From Pogona vitticeps (lineage: Eukaryota > Chordata > Lepidosauria > Squamata > Agamidae), in NCBI RefSeq assembly GCF_051106095.1, contig NC_135786.1, positions 30,859,501 to 30,923,500 on the forward strand: a DNA stretch of 64,000 bases. Reading direction: 5' to 3'. The notes below the pieces were generated by a model that was not told the origin of the DNA, ran no database searches, and saw only the letters and a list, made by a program, of their open reading frames with translations. Made by a program: the position numbers and the translations under genes. The stretch's first letter is position 1; each line of letters starts with the position of its first letter. Positions 24,101-33,100 of the stretch are shown one piece after another.

Positions 24101-27100
24101 TTTACCTTTTACCTAAGGTCTGTTATATGAACTAACACAAAAAATATAGCAACTAAATAAACCTCTGGAGATAAACCCCGCTTCAGCATAAAGACACATA
24201 GAGGAAACTTCTGGGGCCATGATGATAGCAGACTCTTGTCTGCAGCAGCTGTCGTGACTCTAAAACAGGCTCTTGCATCTAATTTCCAAAGCCCTCTGTA
24301 AATGCTCAGGTCACTTCTCTGGCAAAGCCATTTGGCCCTTCCCAAACAGCCCACTGGGCAGCAGAGGGATGATGGGAATTTTGTTGAGGATTTCTAATTG
24401 TTCATAGCACTGGAAATACACAAAAACACTACGTACATAGGAAAGATTAGTGAAGGGGCTTTGGTACATACCAAAGGCCTCATTGGGCCATACTTCTCTA
24501 GAGCATTCTTGAAAGGTGTAGGTGTGTGAGGTGTATTGTCTGCTATGTATTTCTGATCAGGTGTCACAAATCTGAAAGTACAAAAGAAGGAAATATTATG
24601 GATTGCCAGTTGAACACTGGGATCAGATAAACAGCTAAGGCATTGACTGAAACAAGGCAATTTTCTTAGGGTACTGCGGGAGTGAGTTAAAAAGAGAACA
24701 TATTTGACTCGTCCCATGATAAGAGCCATTATTGGAAGAGGTTCATGACCTCAAACAGCCAGGAAACTCAAGGGATTTTTCATTTATTTTATTTATTTAT
24801 GGATGACCTTAGGCTTCAAAAGATTGTTGTGACGATAAAACTGGCAGAAAAAAAATGCACTGTTTTCTACCTGGAGTTCAATATATGGTATAAATATAGC
24901 CCCACATATAAAAGGCTGCTGTTCACTCATGCCCTCCACGCTTCTAGTTTGCTCATGGGAAAGGTCAGTGTACACCTGTTTGTCCTGCTGCCAATACTGC
25001 ATGCTCCGTTAGCAACGCTCCTGACTATTTGCATATCTGGAACACCTCCAGAGGGGCACTTTGGCAAATCCCAAACCTGGAGGCTACCTGGCAGACAGCT
25101 CCCAAACTCTACATGCATTCCTCAAAGCTCACTGCCTGCCCTTAGCCCTCTAATGCTGCCAAAGGGATGAGCGCCAGGCAGCATACACAGCAGTGTCAGG
25201 AGTGCAACTTATAAACAAAGTTCCACAGTCACTGCTCAGAGATGTTATTTTAGCCTGCACTCCCATAATCCCACAGCCGATAACAAGACTCAGGCTTTCT
25301 GGGAGTTGTAGTCCAACAACTAACTTCCTCAGGCTCAAATCTTTAGTGCTTTGGCAGCGCTGTTCAAGATATCTGAAGACCCACCACTGATGTATTCTAT
25401 TCTTCTAAGTGGAAGAGTCAGTGGGGCTTGTAGAGGTCCCTCCTTTACATCCACAACTTATCTTCACTTTTACAAACAACTCCACCCACTAATTACTCTA
25501 CCCAGTCAGATCACTGCAAAGCCCAGATGTTTCTGGTTGCAGGAGACCTGCTGGGATGAGAAGGACTGCATGGGACTTACGCAGAGTTCTTCTGGAGCAA
25601 CGGGGTCTTGTCTCTGTGTAGCGGGGTAGTCACAATCACCTTCTGGCTGCACACAGGTGTGGAAGTTGAGGAGGGGTTCTCAAGATCTAGAGTGTCCTGT
25701 TTGGTCCAGAAGTTCAGGAACTGACAAATAAAGGCAATTTTAAGTAAGGAAGTGAAAACAATAACAATCACCATGGATAAGAAAAAAAGCTCAGAAAGAG
25801 GCTTGATTAACATTATGTAAGGGATGGATTGCTTTAAAATTCTTCTTGGTACAGGAAGAAAATACAGGAAAAGCCAAAGTACTTCCCAAAAGATACAAGT
25901 GACGAAAAACAGGATTCTAATTTCACTCTGTCATTTCAAAAGAGGCAAGAACTTTAGGGTTGGAAATTAGATGTTCACTAGAAGGGTTTATTTTGTTCTA
26001 TTTTTTATTTTATTAAACTAAAAATACAAACATAAAGAAAAAACATAAAAAATATAATTTAAAAAAAAAAACACAAACAATACAATGATACATAATGTGC
26101 TTCCCTCAACTGGGAGAATCTGGAGATACAACCAATTATGGAGCCCCATTCCCCATCCAAAACCCTCACTAGAAGGGTTAAGGCTAGAGTGATGGGCTAG
26201 AGCAACAGCCTGAAGACAACAGTTCCTGCACCTATGTAGCCCCTACACATGAAAGAAAACCATGGCTATTTATCATGTCCTGCATCAAGCAGGGGGTTGA
26301 CTCAATGGCCTTATAGGCCTCTTCCAACTTAATTATTCTATGATTTTATGTCCCGTATCAGAGGCAGAATATCTTGGTATATCAGTAGTTTGAAAGCATG
26401 ACACACCAGGTGCAGAACATCCACCCCGGGCCTGAAGGTTTTCCATAGGCAATTATTTACTGTGAGAACAGTATCTAGATAGGGCTTTGGTCTGACCTAG
26501 CATGGCTCTTCTCGTGCACAGGAGACGATCTCAGTCTGAGTTACCACCCACTGGCAGCTTTGGTCCCACGTACCTGGGATGGCGAGAATGGCAACGTCTT
26601 GACAGGGGTGCTCTTGACTGGGGTGCTTTTTGGCGTCATGCTGTTATAGGAGTCCAGGAACGAGACACTGGTATTGGTGCCCCCTTCGGAAACAGGCGAC
26701 AGGCTGACCTTCCTCTTCTTCTGACGCTTCAGGACCGATGGCGGTGTGCCAAAGCTCATGTCTGTGCAGGGGGAGATGGGGATGAGCTCACCCCTGCTGC
26801 CTTTGCTCAAATCTGAAATGGTGTGGCCATCCAAACGGTACTCTGTTACGTTTTGCGAGGAAGAGTAGGGCTTGATGGACGGCGGCCTATCTGGACTGTC
26901 ATTGTTACTTGCCGTTGCAGACAGATCGTCAGGCAGGTCAAACTGAGAGAGATCACACCAACCATCTGGGTCCTGCCGGAACAGGAACATTCAGAAGACA
27001 GCAAGTGTATAACTTGAGACAAAGAAAGCTACAAGAGGAAAGGAAATACTGTAGGTAGCACAATAACTCAGTGCCAATACTTCCATTATATTGAACTATT

Positions 27101-30100
27101 ATGCATCAAATCCACAGCCTCTTTCTGAAATCTGAATTGCTATGTACCAGCTTTCCCCAGCCTGGATCCCTTTAGATGTTTTGGACTGCAACCTGTCATT
27201 AGCCATCCTGACTAGAGATTATGTAAACTAAAGTCCAACTAGGGATGGGCACTTGATCTGCGGGACTCATTGACAAACCTGGCTGAAGCAGAACCTGTGA
27301 CTTGGACTTGAATTGTGACTCAGTAACCAACCAAACCCTCCCTTTTGTTCTGGGAGAAAAACTTATTTTTAATAGGGACTTGGACTTAGGGCTTGGTACC
27401 AAAGACTCAGTCTCAGGACTAGGTACCAAATACTTGGACCCAAAGACTTGCCAACATCCCCAAGTCCAACTCACTTGGCAGGTCACAGGTAGGGAAAGCT
27501 GCTCTGTACAGCCTTGATAATATTAATGGACCTGTCTCACATGATGCTCTTAAAGGAGAGAATAATTATCAAGGTTTTTTTTCTCTTCTAAATATGTATG
27601 TTTGCCTGTATAAATACCAACCTTAGTTAGCAATTCATGATAGAATGGAGACCTGCAACGGTTTGGTTTACATACAGTATTTGCCACATTCACATCAAGA
27701 CTTCCATAGGTATGTAACAACAACATGCTGTTCAGTCAGTTATGACTTATGGCGATCACTTGCAGGGTTTTCTAGATAGAGAGCACTCAGAAGTGGCTTA
27801 CCATTCTTTTCTGCAGGGAATGCCCTGGAATTATGCAGGTTGCTGAAAGCTATACAGTCTGAGATCTTTTCCCAGGAGGCACAGTGGGGAATCAAACTCC
27901 CAACCTCTGGTATCTAACTCACTGAGCTTTCCAGCTGGCTACTTCCAAAAGTACATTGCACTAAATAAAATCTTTACAGTAAGACAGCTTCAATTCATAA
28001 CTTCTTCACTAAGACAAAAACCCTTTATTTTGCATAGAAAAACAGAAAAGTATGTTTTGTTTCACTTCCAGCTTTCAACATATACTAGCAATATAAGCCT
28101 AAAAACCATGAATACTAAACGCCAGTAGTGAATTACTATGTTGTAGGGGAGTGGGATAAAAATTAAGACAACTCCCTGCAAATATCACAGTAGAGCCATT
28201 GATGAGAAATACAGTGGTGCCTCACATAACGATCGCTCCGTTTAGCGATGAAATCGCTTTGCGATGGACTTTTTGCCATCGCAAGAGCGATCGCTTTGCG
28301 ATGGCCCCTATGGGGAAAATTCGCTTTGCGATTATCACGGGGGGGCGCTCCCCCACGATCATCGCAAAGGCCCTGACGGTCAGCTGTTCCAAAAAACAGG
28401 CTTTGCGCTGCTTGGTGTGAAGCGCTTGGGAGGAGGGAGGGAAGGAGGGGCGAAGGGCCTTGCCCCAATCCCCGCCTGCATCCCTGGGGCGGGCGCCAGC
28501 CAGAGTGCTGCAAAGGAGGAGGCGCCCGCCCGGGACCGGGTGGCAGCGGCTGAACGGGGGGGGCGCACCAGAGACCTCCTCCTCGCCCCGTCTGCGCCCC
28601 GCCAAGGAGACTGGTCGTCCGGGGTTGCCTGGCTGGCGGTCAGTGGTGCGCCCCTTCCCGGCTGCCTGCCTCCGAGCCCTCGCTGGCTGGAGACAGCCGT
28701 GCTCCCTCCCCCTCGCTCTCGCCTGGCCATGGAGACCGGGCTTCTGGGGCTGGCTGGCTGTGCTTTGCCATGATCGGTTCCCTGCTTTTTTAAACAGCTG
28801 ATCGGCAGTTTCAAAATGGCTGCCCGCTGTTTTCTGGGACGGATTCCTCGTTTAACAGGCAGCCAAAATGGCTGCCCCTATGGAGGATCTTCGCTGAACG
28901 GTGATTTCCCCCCCATAGGAACGCATTAAATGGAGTTTAATGCGTTCCTATGGGGTTTTTTTTGCCTCGCATAGCGAGGAATCCGGATAGCAATGATTTT
29001 TTTAGAACGGATTAAGGTCGCTATGCGGGGCACCACTGTATAACCACATGCAATCTCACCACCCTTAAATATATTAGGGATAAATACACCAATCCATTTC
29101 TTACAGATTCAATCATGTCCAGAGCTTCTGTAATGGCAGGGAATGCAGGGGTGCACATGAAACTGCCTGCTTCCACCACCCACGTGTAGAACGAGGAATT
29201 GTCTTCAAGGGCATCATCAGGCGCTGTGCTTTCTGAGGGTTCTCCGACATCATCCTCTGCCAGGCTTTCAGGGGGCTGCTCTGAAGGCAGCATCTGCAAC
29301 CCAACTGGCTCTTCATCCGTGGCTCTCTCTTCTTTAACTTCCAAGGTCTCAACAGGCCAACTAGTTAAAGTTTGCTGTGGAAGGCAGATGAGGATTTGCA
29401 TCAGTAGCAAAGAACAAAAATGAAAAGTCAAGTTGTCTGCTATACTCAGAGAACAGCATGGTTGCAAAGCCAAGCAATAGAACAATGAGGGGAGCCTTTG
29501 GACCTAACAAGGTTACAGATTTCCCAAGAAGCCCAAGTCAGGATGGCCAAGGGTATGGAGTCATGGGAGTTGTAGTCCAAAACATCAGAGGAGCCAAAAA
29601 AGTTTCCCAACCTCCTTATCCAGTGAGGCATGAAGAAGGTCAAAGCTACTTAACACAACTAAATCAAGGTTTGCTGAGATTTCATTCTGCAAAGAAGATT
29701 CACAGAGGAAGAACATGCTTCTCAGTGTTCTCCAAACTCGTACCCCAGACATGATGGGATGTATCTGAAGAACTCTAGGTGAGGAAAGCAGTTTCCAAAG
29801 TATCTATTGTTTCAAATGAAGTAATCCATTTCTTTGTTTTCTCTATGAAATGCGTTTCTCCACAGCGAAACTTTGCTTGCTTAGAATTATCCAATTCTAC
29901 CACCTTTCCCCACAATTATGCTTGAAAAGCTAGACCCTGCTGGATCACAATATGCAAAGTGTATCTCCTACTATGGAACAGTTTCATGCTAATGAAGAAA
30001 GCAGATCTGCAGTTGGCGGGCCTAAACCAATACCTGCACTACAAAGAATACTATCATCTTTCCTTAAAAGCCCTATTTCACTCTTTGATACATCGATCAA

Positions 30101-33100
30101 AACAAATAGTTTTGCAAAATGTCATACAGTTGTAAAATTGAAGCTTCCAACATTATGTATACGTAGCATACAAAAAGTGAATGGATTTATTTAAGATTGC
30201 ACTGAGTATTGTGACATTTCCTCAGCTGGAAGGCTGCAAAACAAAATGTGTTTTGTAAGATACTACAGCTACTATATTTCCTAGGCTGTGCATGATCATG
30301 GAAGCAGAGAAATGCTTGCAATACCTGGTTTTCACCTTCCTGTACATTTTGGCTTTCCTTGCCTTCTACCTCTACCAGCAGGTAAAGCGGCTTGGATTCT
30401 TTCGCTTCATTAAGAAATCCACCTGTGTCCACCTTCCTTTTGATTGTAGAATTCCAGTGGTTTTTCACAGCATTGTCAGTCCTGTAGAACCAGTGATCGA
30501 AAGAGGCATATGTGCATCAAAGACCAAACACAAAAGGAGAAAAAGAGGCCTACCATTCTTCTGCTCAAGTAGTCCAAGAAGAGACCCTTAAACAGAGTAA
30601 CAAGCCTACCTTCCAGGCAGCAATTTTGCAATCTCAGCCCATCGGTTCCCAAGAACTTTGTGAGCCTCATAAATTATATGGTCTTCCTCCTCTGTCCAGG
30701 ATGACTTTTTCACCTCAGGGTTCAGATGGTTGTGCCAGCGCTCCCGACACTGTTTCCCCAGCCGGCCCTTCAAGTGTTTAGCGATGAGTGTCCATTGTTT
30801 TGTGCCATATTTTTTTACCAGTTCAATGACCTGGTGACAAAAATAAAATTATAATTTGTCCTTCACATCCAGCAGATGTACAAAGAATTGATGGATATTG
30901 TTATCATGGACAGTTTTTGCCATTCTCCCTCAATTCTAGCAACTCAGATTAGGTTAGGATTCTCCTATGTCTTGCCATTGATATGACGCCCAAGGCCAGC
31001 ACAAGGTGGATCATGTCTACAAATATGCTATACCCTTCTCATTTTTCTCTTTCTCTGTGTTCATATTATGGAACTCTGCGAGTAATGGAGATGAGGCTAA
31101 GCAGGCTCTCCACCTAATGCACTTAATTCAGCTGGATATATCCATGGAGCCTATGCACTTATGTGAAGGGCTCCCTTGATGAACAAATCAAGAACCTTGG
31201 AAAAATAAAGCACCCAGCTAGATGGAGAGAGCATCCTAGACACACTGCAATACATGTGCAGAATCCATGCAGGCATTGGTAGTTCATGTTAAAGACAAAA
31301 CTGCTGTTAGTGTCAATTAGCCAAATAAATAAGTAAACAGTACAAGCCTAGATAGGTTTACTCAGAAATTAAGCCCCAGAGTTCAGTGTGACTTATTCCT
31401 AAATAAGCATATGCAATACTCTATCCCAAAAAAAGAGCAACAGCAATTAAAGAATTAGGAGAGAATGAGGGTCTATATATTTTCCAAGGGGACTATTTAA
31501 GAAGCAAGTCAGTGTCTTAGCTGAAAAATACACAACTTGAGAACCACTATTACAGGGGATATAAATCCTCATTTTCACAAATAGCAGCAAACTCCGCTAT
31601 GTCTTTGAAGTAACTGAGAACTGAACTAGTGAGAGTTTGGATCCTATGCCCAAGTATCGTAATATCTGCATACTGTATTCTTAAGCAGTTGGCGTCTCTG
31701 TAATTTCCACTCAAGTCTATCATTGCCATAATGCAATGATATGCAAAGATTTCATTGCCATTCAAAACATGGAGGTATTCTACTTGCAGAATAGACTCTA
31801 TTAATGCAAAAATGATGACATTTTGGATTCTTCACCCATACAAGTAAACAATAAGTTACCTTCTGATCTTCTTGTTTAGTCCATGGACCTTTAACCAGAA
31901 CAGGATTTAGCACCCTTAGCCAGCGGTATTGACACTGCTGTTCTGTGCGATTCTATTAAAAAATTTAAATAGGCACAAGTTAAATAGGAACATTTCTTGG
32001 GTAGACAACGAGAAAAGCCAAAGGCGACAGCAATAAACTACCTTATTCAACTCATAACTTTGCCTTCCTAACTCAGCTTCCCATTGTCTCTGTTTATAGA
32101 AAAACATGCACACACAAGATGACATCAAGAAAACTTACTCATCTTGAAAAAAAAACCCCTCAACTTACAGGAAAGTGACTTGCTAGGAACTTCCAATCAT
32201 GTCCATACTGTGACACCAACGAATTCAGCAGCTCATCCTGAAAAAACATTATTCAGTCAGATTATTCACACATACAGACTGCATCACAACATGCTGTTTG
32301 AAACAGTTTCTCTAATATCCAAATAGAGTTGTGTATTACTGCACTATCAAATGCCACAGCAAATCTGAGGAACCTTTTGTACACGCTTTCAACCTAACTC
32401 CTACAATATCTTATCAATGGCCACGCTGCTTGGAATTCACAGGGCAAAACACTTTCCTTATTTGCTGTTTTTCTATCTTGCCCATTTAGAAAATATGTCT
32501 CAGAAGAGCACAGTGGCAATGGGAGCTACAGTCCAACAACATCTGGAGAACCACTCAATCCCCAGCCTGCAATATGGGTTTCTCCAGGTAGCAAATGCTG
32601 GATGGCTTCAAGGAGCTTCCAAGCATCTTCTGCCAAAGGCTGGTCTTGCTTAGACTCTAATCATATATTCCTCCATTTTCTTCTCCATGATTCATTCACA
32701 CACGATGTACCTCTTCCCGCGACCATTTGACTTTACATCTGTTATCCCGTCGCTCCTGGACATCTGAATCCTGAGAATGCAGCTCATCTTCTGCTTCACT
32801 ATTGCAAGCAATGTTTAAGGAAAAGACAGAGAAAGAAGACAGCGTTAGTCTGATACCGAATGATCTAAACCAGGGGTCTCCAAACTTTTCAGCATGAGGA
32901 CCACATCATATACTATATTTTACACATTTTTGAGAGCCAAAGGAACACACACACATATGCAGACACAGGCTGAAGGGAACCGACCTGAGCCTGCAGTGTT
33001 CACTGGGCTGGATAAAAAGCCAAGCCAGGCCAGATGTGGCCCGCAAGCTGTAGTTTGGAGACCCCTGATCTAAACCACTGGCTCTGTTCATTCTGTCTTG

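Noticed and set aside
24745-25170. 141-aa plus-strand open frame
   Set aside because: No domain, low-complexity translation, and it lies within MYBL2 intron 9 on the opposite strand. Chance frame.
28222-28814. Several 110-170 aa frames on both strands
   Set aside because: They all fall in the GC-rich MITE interior, where stops are rare. Pro/Ala/Arg-rich translations without motifs.
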